NCBI GenBank assembly: GCA_963580285.1
Contig: CAUZLF010000719.1
Location: 62,001-126,000 of the forward strand
Direction: 5' to 3'
Length of the DNA: 64,000 bases
Source of the DNA: Lucinisca nassula
Lineage: Eukaryota > Mollusca > Bivalvia > Lucinida > Lucinidae
A model generated the notes under the pieces. That model was not told the DNA's origin and did not search any database. It saw only the letters and a list, made by a program, of their open reading frames with translations. Shown piece after piece: positions 20,651 through 32,209 of the stretch; the first letter of the stretch is position 1, and each line of letters starts with the position of its first letter. The position numbers and the translations under genes were made by a program.

Positions 20651-21589
20651 TTGGGGCCTGGTTTAACCTGGTTTTAAATAAATTTTAACAACTTCAAACT
20701 CTATTTTTTTTTTAATTATGAATTTTTAAGGGTAAAAAAAACGGGATCCACGGCGCGACCGCGATAGATTGGACATCGCGAAATATCGGAACGCGATATA
20801 TTGGAGCTATACTGTAGCGAGTTCCACTTTCAAGGTCAAGGTCACTGTGGCTATTTTTAGAAAAACTGTCTTGGCTCTAGCGCTTACATAAATTTTCTTC
20901 ACCGATTTCAATATAACTTCACACAAATGTTCCTTATGACAATATCTCGAGCAATTTCGACTTTCAAGGCCAAGGTCACTGTGGCTGTTTTTAGAAAAAC
21001 TTTGTCATCGCTCTAGCAACTACATTTCTTCACTGATTTCAATATAACTTCACACAAATGTTGGTTATGACAATACCTCGAGTGAGTTTGACTTTCAAGG
21101 TCAAGGTCACTGTGGCTATTTTTTGAAAAACTTTGTCATTGCTCTAGCGCTTACATTTTTTCATCAATTTCAATATAACTTCACACAAATGTTCCTTATG
21201 ACAATATTTCGAGCTATTGCGGCTTTCAACGTCAAGATCACTGTGGCTATTTTTAGAAAAACTTTGTCATCGCTCTACCGCCTACATTTATTTACAGATT
21301 TTAATTTAACTTCACACAAAAGATGCTTATGGTAATATCTTGAGCAAGATCTACTTTCACGGTCATGGCCTCAAGTCAAGGTCACTATGGCTATTTTTAG
21401 AGAAACATTTTCATCACTCTGGAACCTACATTTAATGATGGGAGCTTAAACAAACTTTACACAAATGTTGCATATGGTAATATCTCAAGCCAGTTGGACT
21501 TTTGCCATTTCAGCGTTTTCCACACACGAAGTTGTCTTGTGCGAGGGGATTTGTATCGCATGCGATGCCTTTTTGGTTTGGAGCTTCAT

Positions 21590-21890
21590 CTAGTGCCAAG
21601 ATTGTTCAAATTATAGCTCTCCGGCCACAAATGCCCCCGCCCCGGGGCCCTTTGGTTTTACATAGACTTATATAGAGATAATCTTTGAAAATCTATGAAA
21701 CAGCAAGGCCCATGTCTTTGATATTTGGGGCCATTTGGTTTTACATAGGCTTATGTAGGGAATATCTTTAAAAAAATCTTCTTCTCTGAGCCTTTGTTGA
21801 TATTTGATATGAAGCTTCACCTTTTTAGACCTCCCGCAAAATTATGCACATTATAGCCCTGGGATCAATAATGGCCCTCCCCGGGGCCCA
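21590..21890 (+). repeat. About 166-bp minisatellite fragment, 2 units
   Basis: GGAGCTTCATCTAGTG.CCAAG, AATGCCCCCGCCCCGGGGCC. Related to 17251 and 26340. Confidence 0.75.
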
Positions 21891-21899
21891 CTTTCTGAA

Positions 21900-22599
21900 A
21901 CTTACAGTGATTTTTTTACACCTGTGTCTAGGACGCACAAATATGACTGAGGACGCACAATCGTAAAATATGTGCGTCAATGGGACGCAAAAAATTCACG
22001 GGTGAAAATCCTTTGGTTTTCACTGCTGAAAATATTCTCTTCTAGCCGAAGTGATAAAATACTGCACTTTTACCGATAAATCGACACAGGTATTTGTACC
22101 TTATTCTGAATTGCCTTCACTTCTATTTATTTCCCTCCAGTACGGTAGAAAGTACTGAAGTTGTCACGGTCAATAACGGTACTTTTTCCTTGACACGCAT
22201 CATTAACACGAGCTGCAGCCGATATACTCAAAAGATCAGAAGTGTCAGGGCAGCAAGATCAGAGATTAAAAGAAAGCAGTTGAGTTTACAATTTAATAAT
22301 GCAAACACACGACGAGGATCCCCTCCATCCAGAATGAGCCCAAACTTTCACACAAGCAAGTTCAATGCGAACATCAAAGTTTTCCGCCATCCAAATCACC
22401 GCCCACAAACCACCGCTACCTTGTTTCTGCACGCAATGGGTAAATGACGTCATCCGATGCCAGCAACCCCACACATGTTTAATGTCATTGTTTTATTTGA
22501 ATGGGGTGTATCTCTCAAAAAAATGTTGGAACCAGTAAAAAATATTTTCTCGGTTGTGAATAGAGGTGGATAGAAAAAAGTGCTTTGCACAGCCGGAAG
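21900..22599. other. Unclassified stretch with an unassigned ORF
   Basis: GGACGCACAA is repeated near 21935-21985. A 117-codon ORF runs 22094-22447 (plus), preceded by a TTTATTTCCCTCCAG tract that could be a splice acceptor at 22140. I recognise no domain in it, and its composition (Ser, Thr, Arg, Asn rich) is not informative. I leave it unassigned. Confidence 0.3.
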
Positions 22600-23013
22600 C
22601 CAACAACAGCGTTCGACTTTTCTTGCCAAGCATCTGCTATTTGGCGCCATAACTTAACCATTCAAGAGATAGTAGAATAGTCCGTTTTTGTCATGCATAC
22701 AACTACCGTTAGATGTTGCTAATTGTCTGAAGAGCGATTAAATAATTTCCACATTGATTGTGAAAATACTGGTTTTGGTGTTCATGAGAGAAATAAAATT
22801 CGATATTACACTGAAAAAAATCAAATTTTCTGTTTCTTACATGCTTCAAAATGGCAATATTTAGCTTCACTAATTGCGTCACTCACCACCAGAGAAAATA
22901 ACTTTATTCCTGGTCATTTCGCGACAATTAAGTGGTGTCAAACGTATTTACTGGATATAATATTGGGTGTAAACTAAAAGTTTGCACCTGGAAACTAGCC
23001 TGGGATGGCATTT
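22600..23013. repeat. Inverted copy of 20245-20650, left half, plus extra sequence
   Basis: 22605-22770 is the reverse complement of about 20510-20650. 22771-23013 has no counterpart in the first copy. An 84-codon ORF at 22723-22977 has no recognisable domain. Confidence 0.6.
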
Positions 23014-25515
23014 TTATCTCACCTGGGCCGAAGGCTCCAGGGGAGCTTATAGTATAGTGGGTCCTCCGTCGTCCGTCGTTCGTCCGTCCGTCCGTCGTCC
23101 GTCCACACTTTTGAGAAGCTATATCTCTGTATCCTGCAGGCTGATCTCAATCATTTCTCACCTGTAGCATGCCTCTGGTGGGGCATTGATGACATAAACT
23201 TTTTTTTGAAATCGCTCTAAAACTTTGGTTCCTATGGCAACCACAAGGTCCCATAGACTTACTATGGGAAAATGCTTGTCATCACCGTGGCGCCTTCAGT
23301 TTTGATCGGATCTTTCTGAAACTTATATGTAAAGTGACTGGGGATAAAAACTCGGATGAGTTTGAAAACCGGCCAAGTCGGCCCATTTATCATAGAGTTA
23401 CGTCCCTTTGATTGCTGACAATGCCCATTTTCGACCTTGTCATCACCGTAGCCCCTTCAGTTTTGATCGGATCTTTCTGAAACTTATATGTAATGTGGCT
23501 GAGGATAAAACCTCGGACGAGTTCGAAAACCGGCCAAGTCCACCGATTTATCATAGAGTTACGTCCCTTTGATTGCTGAAAATGCCGATTTTTGACCTTG
23601 TCATCACCGTAGCCCCTTCAGTTTTGATCGGATCTTTCTGAAACTTATATGTAAGGTGGCTGTGGATAAAATCTCGGATGAGTTCGAAAACCGACCAAGT
23701 CGGCTTTTTTATCATAGAGTAACGTCCCTTTGATTGCTGAAAATGCTGATTTTTGACCTTGTCATCACTGTAGCCCTTTCAGTTTTGATCAAATCTTTCT
23801 GAAACTTATATGTAAAGTGGCTGGGGATAAAATATCGGATGAGTTTGAAAACCAGCCAAGTTGGTCCATTTATCACAGAGTAACGTCTCTTTGATTGCTG
23901 AAAATGCCGATTTTTGACCTTGTCATCACCGTAGCCCTTTCAGTTTTGATCAGATCTTTCTGAAACTTATATGCAAGGTGGCTGGGGATAAAGCCTCGGA
24001 TGAAATCGCATACCGGCAAAGGTGGCCTATTTATCATAGAGTTAGGTCCCTTTGATTGCTGAAAATGTTGATTTTTGACCTTGTCAACACTGTAGCCCCT
24101 TCAGTTTTAATCGGATCTTTCTGAAACTTATATGTAAGGTGGCTGGGGATAAAACCTCAGATGAGTTCGAAAACCGGCCAAGTTGCCCCATTAACTATAT
24201 AGTAATGTCCCTTTGATGGCTGAAAATGTCACTTTTTTACCTTGTCATCACCGTAGCCCCTTCAGTTTTGATCGAATCTTTCTGAAACCTATATGTAAGG
24301 TGACTGGAGGTAAAACCTAGGATGAGTTTGAATACCGGCCAAGTTGGCCCATTTATCATTGATTTACGTCCCTTTGATTGCTGAAAATGCCAATTTTTGA
24401 CCTTGTCATCACCATAGCCCCTTCAATTTTGATCGGATCTTTCTGAAACTTATATGTAAGGTGGCTGGGGATAAAATCTTGGATGAGTTCCAAAACAGGC
24501 CAAGTCAGCCCATTTATCGTAGAGTTCTGTCCCTTTGATGGCTGAAAATGTTGATTTTTGACCTTGTCATTACCGTAGCCCCTTCAGTTTTGATCAGGTT
24601 TTTCTGAAACTTATATGTAAGGTGGCTGGGGATGAAACCTCGGATGAGTTCGAAAACCCAAGTCGGCTGATTTATTTTAGAGTAACATCCCTTTGATTGC
24701 TAAAAATGCCAAATTTTGACCTTGTCATCACCGTAGCCCCTTCAGTTTTGATCAGATCTTTCTGAAACTTATATGTGAGGTGGCTGGGAATAAAACATCA
24801 GGTGAGTTCGAATACCGGCCAAGTTGGCACATTTATCATAGAGTGATGTGCCTTTGATTGCTGAAAATGCCTATTTTCGACATTGTTATCACTGCTGCCC
24901 CTTTAGTTTTGAACGGATCTTCCTGAAACTTACAAACAAGGAAGTCAGGCAGAAAGCTTGGAGGAGTTTGAAAACTCTTGTTTGAAAAATCTTGGATGAG
25001 TTTGAATACTGGCCAAGTCTGATCGGATCTTTCTGAAACTTACATGTAAGGTGGCTGGGAATAAAACCTCAGGTGAATTCGAATACCGGCCAAGTTGGCA
25101 CATTTATCATAGAGTGACGTGCCTTTGATTGCTGAAAATGCCTATTTTCGACATTGTTATGACTGCTGCCCCTTTAGTTTTGAACGGATCTTCATGAAAC
25201 TTACAAACAAGGAAGTCAGGCAGAAAGCTTGGAGGAGTTTGAAAACTCTTGTTTTTGAACTTGTCATCACCATAGCCACTTCAGTTTAGATTGGATCTTC
25301 TTAGCAAGTCAGGAATAAAAGCTTGAATGAGTTTGAAAACCGGTGAGGTCAGCCTGTTTATCATAGAGTTAAATTCTACTTGATTTTCAGAAAATGCTTA
25401 CCCTGTCATCACCATGTCCTCCCATATAGCCTTCAGTAAAGGTTGGCACTTCCTTAAACTTTGAATCTGTTAGCTCAGGTGAGCGATACAGGACCAAGCT
25501 AGCTTGGTCCTCTTG
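23014..25515 (+). mobile_element. Helitron-like element with 161-bp minisatellite, copy 2
   Basis: TTATCTCACCTGGGCCGAAG start, TATAGTGGGTCC, GTCCGTCC runs, about 13 units like those of 9341-11435, and a terminal perfect hairpin AGGACCAAGCTAGCTTGGTC at 25490-25511 then CTTG. A roughly 170-bp block near the 3-prime end (GGAAGTCAGGCAGAAAGCTT) is duplicated (about 24935 and 25208). Confidence 0.8.
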
Positions 25516-26078
25516 TTTATGAATGGTTACTGAAATAATTGAGATATTAGTTTCCTGAAGAAGGCCAGACAGATGTAAGGTCGCGCAACAAAATATGTGA
25601 CGTCAGCGTCAAAATGATGTCATTAACGTCCATGTGACGTGTGAACGGGCTTAGAGTCAAATCTTATACAGTTCATTAATTTTCAATCATATGACGACGG
25701 AAAACTGACCACAGAATTATATTTTGAGAAAAAAGTAGTCCCAAACAGTGAAAAATAAAATTGATATCAGTCACTGTTTGTTTGAAACAGTGACAATATC
25801 ATTTTCGATTTCACTGAGAAATCTCTATATTTCATTGAAGAGCATGTAAGAAACGCAAATAAGAGACATAACTTGACCATATTTTCACATCTTGTTTAAT
25901 TGGCAATTATATGACTGGGATTAACAATAGTGTAATAACTGAACCGTTATAAATACACAGACGATTTGTCTTTGGATTGTCGACAAAGTGAGACAGTGCA
26001 GCAATTACATTTAGATTTACTTACTCTAGTTTTACCATATTTGAGGACTCAAAAGACTTGACAGTTGTAGACGATTTT
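25516..26078. repeat. Continuation of the inverted copy
   Basis: 25850-26070 is the reverse complement of about 20245-20460 (GAGACATAACTTGACCATAT..ACAGTTGTAGACGAT). 25516-25850 is unique, with CACTGTTTGTTTGAAACAGTG near 25761 as a short palindrome. Confidence 0.65.
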
Positions 26079-28213
26079 TTAGCTCACCTGTCACGTAGTG
26101 ACAAGGTGAGCTTTTGGGATCACTTTTTGTCCGTCGTCCGCCGTGCGTCCGTGCGTGCGTGCGTGAGTGCGTCCGTAAACTTTTCTTCAAACGACATCTC
26201 CTCCTAAACCACTGATCGGATTTTGACCAAACTTCACAGGAATGATCCTTTGGTGGTCCCCTTTCAAAGTTGTTCAAATGGTTCCGGTCCGTTGCACATA
26301 TAGGTCACAGTAGCCAAAAATAGATTTTTTTCACCGAAAACTTAAAAAATCTTCTTCTCTGAAACCGCAAGGCACAGGTCTTTGATATTTGGTATGAAGC
26401 TTCATCTAGTGGACCCCTACCAAGATTGTTCAAATTATAGTGCTGGGGCCAAAAATGCCCCCGCACGGGGGCCCTTTGGTTTTACATGGGCTTATATAGG
26501 GAGACTTTAAAAATCTTCTTCTTTGAACCGCAAGGCCCAGGTGTTTGATATTTGGTATGAAGCTTCATCTAGTGGACCCCTACCAAGATCGTTCAAATTA
26601 TAGTGCTGGAGCCAAAAATGCCCCCGCACGGGGGCCCTTTGGTTTTACATGGGCTTATATAGGGAAAATCTTGAAAAATCTTCTTCTCTGAAACCGCAAG
26701 GCCCAGGTCTTTGATATTTGGTATGAAGCTTCATCTAGTGGACCCCTACCAAGATTATTCAAATTATAGTGTTGGGGCCAAAAATGCCCCCGCACGGGGG
26801 CCCTTTGGTTTTACAAGGGCTTATATAGGGAAAATCTTTAAAAATCTTCTTCTCTGAAACCGCAAGGCCCAGGTCTTTGATATTTGGTATGAAGCTTTAT
26901 CAAGTGGACCCCTACCAAGATTGTTCAAATTATAGTGCTGGAGCTCAAAATGCCCCCGCACGGGGGCCCTTTTGTTTTACATGAGCTTATATAGGGAAAA
27001 TCTTGAAAAATCTTCTTCTCTGAAACCACAAGGCCCAGGTCTTTGATATTTGGTATGTAGCTTCATCTAGTGGACCCCTACTAAGACTGTTCAAATTATA
27101 GTGCTGGGGCCAAAAATGCCCCCGCACCAGGGCCCTTTTGTTTTACATAGGCTTATATATGGAAAATCTTTAAAAATCTTTTTCTATGAAACCGCAAGGC
27201 CCAGGTCTTTGATATTTGGTATGAAGCTTCATCTAGTGGACCCCTACCAAGATTGTTCAAATTATAGTACTGGAGCTAAAAATGCCCCCCGCATGGGGCC
27301 CTTTGGTTTTACATGGTTTTATATAAGGAAAATCTTGAAAAATCTTCTTCTCTGAAACCACAAGGCCCAGGTCTTCGATATTTGGTATGTAGCTTCATCT
27401 AGTGGACCCCTACCAAGATTGTTCAAATTATAGTGCTGGGGCCAAAAATGCCCCCGCACCAGGGCCCTTTTTGTTTTACATAGGCTTATATAGGGAAAAT
27501 CTTGAAAAATCTTCTTCTCTGAAACTGCAAGGCCCAGGTCTTTGATATTTGGTAAGAAGCTTCATCTTGTAGACCTCTACCAAGATTGTTCAAATTATAG
27601 CCCTGGGGCCAAAAATGCCCCCGCTCTGGGGCCCTTTGGTTTTACATAGACTTATATAGGGAAAATCTTGAAAAATCTTATTCTCTGAAACCACAAGGCT
27701 TAGGTCTTCGGTATTTGTTATGAAGCTTCAGCTAGTGGACCTCTATAAAGATTGTTCAAATTATAGCCCTGAGACCAAAAATGCCTCGCCATGTGGCCCT
27801 TTGGTTTTACATAGACTTATATAGGGAAAATCTTTAAAAATCTTCTTCTCTGAAACACCAGGCTTAGGTCTTTGATATTTGTTATGAAGCTTCAGCTAGT
27901 GGACCTCTACCAAGATTGTTCAAATTATAGCCCTGGGGCCAAAAATGCCCCCGCTCCGGGGCCCTTTGGTTTAACATAGACTTATATAGGGAAAATCTTG
28001 TTTTACATAGACTTCTATATGCAGGGTAAACCTTTAAAATCTTCTCTGAAACCATAAAGCCCAGGTCTTTCATATTCGATATGAAGCTTCATCTTGTGGA
28101 CCTCTACCAAGATTGTTCCAATTATAGCCCTGGGGCCAAAATTGACCCTGCCCGGGGCCAACTTGTTATACATTGGATCAGGTGAGCGAACCAGGGCCCT
28201 CTGGGCCCTCTTG
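26079..28213 (+). mobile_element. Helitron-like element with about 166-bp minisatellite
   Basis: 5-prime perfect-looking hairpin AGCTCACCTGTCACGTAG / TGACAAGGTGAGCT (26081-26112), GTCCGTGCGTGCGTG run, then about 10 units (TTTGATATTTGGTATGAAGC at 26381, 26543, 26709, 26876..) and the 3-prime end CAGGTGAGCGAACCAGGGCC then GGGCCCTCTTG. Several short ORFs are translated units. No transposase. Confidence 0.8.
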
Positions 28214-29160
28214 TTTTGCACTTCCCGACCGGGCGTCGTAAGGTCAAAGTGCACCTGTCCAGCGCGATTTCGGACTTGTCCTGGGTGGCCGGACAATGGC
28301 TTTGTCAGCCCCTGCTTAGATAGCTGGTGTCCCAATCAGGAGGAAACATTTGTCGATAATGGTTCGGGATTTTACCATGCACATGTTGCGGTGCACCTTT
28401 ATCGAAAACAAGGGTAGAAAATGGTTTATGCCTATTTGGTCTACTCTCATTTCGTCTACTATATCTTAACTGCAATTTTCCCATATTGTCTACTGCATAT
28501 TTTTACAACCATTCCCATTTGGTTTTAAAAAAAAATATTTGATTTATTTTTATTTAGTGACTATGTTGATAATGATATATAGTATTGTACACTTAATGGA
28601 AAATTGGTAAACAATTACAAAAATCTTTTATCATTATATAATCACGATTTTATTTAATCTTGTAATTGTTTGTCACAGTGGCCAGTTTAGATAATTAAAG
28701 GCATGATTATAGATTAAAGTTGTAAAACTGGTAAAAAACAAAAATATATGTCTTTCTACTATATCATATACTATATTATAAAAAGTAGACAAAAAGGGAA
28801 TGGGTGTCATAATAGGAGTAGACGAAGTGGGAATGGATGTCAAAAAGTAGACGAAATGGGAGTAGACCAAATGGGAAGTTTAATACCTAGAAAACATTCC
28901 TCCGAAAAAGAATTGGAAAATAGACTCAAAAACATACACTTTAGCTGGATTTCTTTGGGCTAGTAAACAACACAAGTTGATAACTGAATCTGTTCATTGC
29001 AAATAACAGATACTAGACATGCATTCATCACCACATGAATAATGGCATTCACCCAACCAAATTTTTATTTTTCCTTGAAATATTGGGACTCATACTTTCA
29101 GATTTGGGACGCACAGTTTTTTGGCTGAGCAAGTCCCAGGACTCATAGTTGAAAATTTGT
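28214..29160. other. Unclassified AT-rich stretch
   Basis: 28430-28890 has GTAGAC.AA.TGGGA repeats in both orientations, hinting at a degenerate TIR element (TTTGGTCTACTCTCATTTCG near 28436 against AGTAGACCAAATGGGA near 28860). 29080-29150 repeats the GGGACGCACA motif of 21935. No gene. Confidence 0.4.
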
Positions 29161-29164
29161 AAAA

Positions 29165-29625
29165 ATATCACTGAACTTATATGTAAGATGGCAGGGGATA
29201 AAAACTCGGATGAGTTCGAAAACCAGCCAAGTCGGCCTATTTATCATAGAGTTATGTCCCTTTGATTGCTGAAAATGCAGATATTTGACCTTGTCATCAC
29301 TGTAGCCCCTTCAGTTTTGATCTGATCTTTCTGAAACTTATATGTGAGGTGGCTGGGGATAAAAACTCGGATGAGTTCGAAAACCAGCGTCGGCCCATTT
29401 ATCATATAGAGTTATGTCCCTTTGATTGCTGAAAATGCCGATTTTTGACCTTGTCATCACCGTAGCCCCTTCAGTTTTGATTGGATCTTTCTGAAACTTA
29501 TATGTAAGGTGGCTGAGGATAAAACCTCGGATGAGATCGAAAACCGGCCTAGTTGGCCCATTTACCATAGAGTTACGGCCCTTTGATTGCTGAAAATGCC
29601 GATTTTGGACCACCTGATTAAATTT
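29165..29625 (+). repeat. 161-bp minisatellite fragment, 3 units
   Basis: GAACTTATATGTAAG.TGGC, GATAAAAACTCGGATGAGTT and CCCTTTGATTGCTGAAAATG, matching 9341 and 23014 but without their ends. Confidence 0.85.
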
Positions 29626-30848
29626 TCAACCAATTTAATGAAATTTTGTTAGAGTTATGGCCCTTTACAATTTCTGGCCATTTAATTGTGTTGATTTCCT
29701 GTGCATAGTATTACTTAAGAACTATGTATGCTAGTGTTTTGAAATTTCATTTATGGTTTCCTCATGAAAAAATAGTTGACCCGTATTTTTTTTATCTGAC
29801 TTATCTCCCCTTTTTGCTTTATTTCCTTTTTAATTAAATAAGATATCTCAAAAAGTATTTAAGCTAGAGCCTTGAAATTTGGTATACTGATTTGGGCTGA
29901 GGAGAAGATCAGCTGATTAAATTTTCAACGAATTTGATGAAATTTTGTTTGAGTGATTACCCTTTGCATTTTCAGGTCATTTAATTGTGTTTCTTTCTTG
30001 TAGCAAGATATTAAAAAAAAAAAATATATATATATTAAATTGTTGCCTAAAACTTGACATGCTGATTTGGAATTACTAGTACATCACCTGATTAACATTT
30101 GAAAAAAAAATCTGATTTTTTTTTTTTTGCGATAAAGGCCTTTTGAAAATTTGGGCATTTATGGACAAGCATATGGTTGGGGGCATAGTGTTTTACAAAC
30201 ACCATTTCTAGTTTCCTCAGATTTTAGAGTACATTCATTTGCATTCATTTTATTTTTGAACTCATATAGACGACTACTGCAGTGGGTAGACGACTACTGC
30301 AGTGGTGATCTGATTCTTGAAAAAATTCCTATCTAATAGGGGACTTAGCTTAGAGGCAAGAATTTTTCTGCCAAAGAAGCGAATTCTCCCCTTGAAGAGC
30401 GTAGCATCTCCTATGAAATGGAAAGCAAACATGTTATATTTAGTTTTTTTCATTACACACAGCTATATATATTAGCTGTAAATATGTTAGTGAGAGCTGC
30501 AGTAGTCTAGTAGTTTGTTTGTTTTTTTTTCAAGGGAAGTAATTCAGTTGGGTTTACTCAGGTTTTGATAGTAGTTGCCTTTCTTGCCATTATAAAATGA
30601 GCCCCGCCAAGCAAATTTGTGCCTTCGAGCATTCCGTCATGACAAATTTTAACTGCGCATGCCCAGCCATTCAGAGAGGCCAGGGATATGGCTTTCTGTC
30701 TGAAGGTTCCTCTTGATTCACTGCTTGTATCAGCAAGCAGCGAAGGTTCTGACGAGACTGCGCGGATGCGCAGGCTCGCCTGAACCTTCGCTGCTCGCAT
30801 AGGCGATAAGTACCAAAATCGCTTGACGGGGCCCAAATAGTATTGATA
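29626..30848. other. Unclassified; one hairpin
   Basis: About 29630-30050 has two diverged copies of a unit with TTAAATTTTCAAC.AATTT.ATGAAATTTTGTT. A hairpin at about 30735-30795 pairs GCAGCGAAGGTTC with GAACCTTCGCTGC, loop GCGCGGATGCGC. Nothing coding. Confidence 0.4.
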
Positions 30849-31137
30849 TTTCACATCCCTGTCAACATTGTTTAGGTAATTTTGGAGATGTTGCTTCCAA
30901 TTTTGTGGGACTTTTGCCTTGCTTCCAATTTTGTGGGATTTTTACCCAACATTGAGATTAAATGACATCGCAAGCCCTACCGCCCAAACGAACCAATGGG
31001 GTTTATGTGCAGGAACTGTTTGACTCAGAGCACTTAGACCTTCTAAGCAGTTTACTGTACTCATGTGTGGCTGTTTTCGGCTATGGGTGGCTCCATGCAG
31101 CCAAATCTATTTCTCCTAGCCCCGATGGGCGGGGCCC
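30849..31137 (-). mobile_element. SINE family A, reverse, with internal duplication
   Basis: From CACATCCCTGTCAACATTG to CCCCGATGGGCGGGGCC. TTGCTTCCAATTTTGTGGGA occurs twice (about 30892 and 30919), a 27-bp internal tandem duplication. Confidence 0.8.
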
Positions 31138-31284
31138 AAACCTAGTGTTAAAAGAGTGTCCAACTCACTTGATATTAGCCAACAGTTGGACAAGGCCTGC
31201 TGTCCTTGCAGCAGGTAGGGGTAGAAAGGGGATGGTGTTTCTTCTCTTGGTTCTCCACTTCTATTCTCTGTTCTTCCTCATTCT

Positions 31285-31591
31285 CTCCTACCACCCCACC
31301 CATCGGGGCTTGAAGAAATAGATTGGCTGCATGATGCTTCCACGCAGAGCTGAAACCGACCGCGCTCGAGTACTGGTAAACTGCTTAGAGGATCTAAGCC
31401 TGCCCAGGCAAAGCGGTGCCAGTCAGACCGTCCATGCTTTTAAACCCTATTGATTTCATTGGGCGACAGGGCTTGAGATGTCATTTCATCTCAATGTCGG
31501 GTAAAAGTCCCACAAAATTGGAAGCAACGTCTCCAAAATGACCTTTACAGTGTTGACGGGGATGTTAAACCTCAATCAAACAAAAAAAAAA
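31285..31591 (+). mobile_element. SINE family A, 12-bp target duplication
   Basis: CTTCCTCATTCT at 31273-31284 and 31592-31603. Near full length with an A-rich tail. Confidence 0.88.
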
Positions 31592-31749
31592 CTTCCTCAT
31601 TCTTGTTCATCCATTACTTTTAATCACTATCCCTCTGCTATCTCTTATTCTATGGTAAACTTCACTGAATGACCCTCAAGGGTAAAAGGAACCAACAATG
31701 AAAACATATGTGATACTAAACACTTAACCCTTAGAGAACCAAAGAAAAT

Positions 31750-31962
31750 TTAACCCTTATCCTGCTGAATATTCATTTCAGCCACACCCATTTCTGACTT
31801 TGAACCATTCAGATTACTTGATGTAATTTATTCCTACAGCTGCACAAACTGAATGTAAAACAGAGTAGATCCTGATCAGATGGCTCCTGAAGAAGCCATC
31901 TGATCTGGATCTACACTGTTTGCAAAGATAGGGGTTGTCGTGAACAGCAAGATAAGGGTTAA
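31750..31962 (+). mobile_element. Family-A TTAA MITE copy 3
   Basis: TTAA at both ends, CCCTTATCCTGCTG at left; right end CAGCAAGATAAGGG. Hairpin 31857-31922, tip GGCTCCTGAAGAAGCC. Confidence 0.85.
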
Positions 31963-32061
31963 GATTAGACATATTCAATATGAAATCATGCCTATTCAAA
32001 TATATTGAAAGTTTTTCCAACAAAAATGAAAACGTTCAGGTAAAGAATGTTGATATCTTTT

Positions 32062-32161
32062 ATTATTCTGCTCAAAACAAAGATTGTGGGAACTCGTTAG
32101 AACTGACTCGGTGAGGCAGTTCTGATGAGTACCCACAATCTATGTTTCTGAGCAGAAATAA
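32062..32161. repeat. Family-E palindrome
   Basis: TTCTGCTCAAAACAAAGATTG ... CAATCTATGTTTCTGAGCAG with inner GTGGG.ACTCGTTAGAACTG arms; about 45-bp arms, a few mismatches. Confidence 0.8.
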
Positions 32162-32209
32162 GGAAAATGATGTAAACTCCTGTAAGCCCCAGTTTCACAT
32201 GTAAAAATG

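Larger units (their letters stand above)
18445..20814. mobile_element. 2.37-kb TA-flanked element with pogo-like TIRs
   Basis: Left CTGTATAGCTCCAATATATC; right end complementary, CAGTATAGCTCC when reversed; TA at 18443-18444 and 20815-20816. Removing it restores the array unit (ATATCTC..GCGAGTTC). TA targets with CAGTA ends fit pogo/Tigger-type Tc1-mariner relatives. No transposase remains. It has absorbed two Helitron-like elements (18869-19624, 19703-20212). Confidence 0.8.
17713..21575 (+). mobile_element. Helitron-like element with 140-150-bp minisatellite, split
   Basis: 5-prime TTATCCCCTCGCACAACATA / TTGTGAGGGAGGATATAG palindrome, then arrays at 17770-18442 and 20817-21530, units containing AAGGTCATGACCTCAAGGTC. 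The 3-prime end has CTTGTGCGAGGGGAT (complementary to the start) and GTATCGCATGCGATGC hairpin, then CTTTTTGG. A 2.37-kb element (18445-20814) is inserted. Confidence 0.75.

Noticed and set aside
22094..22447. 117-aa ORF as a host gene exon
   Set aside because: There is a possible acceptor inside it, but no recognisable domain and no supporting neighbouring exon.
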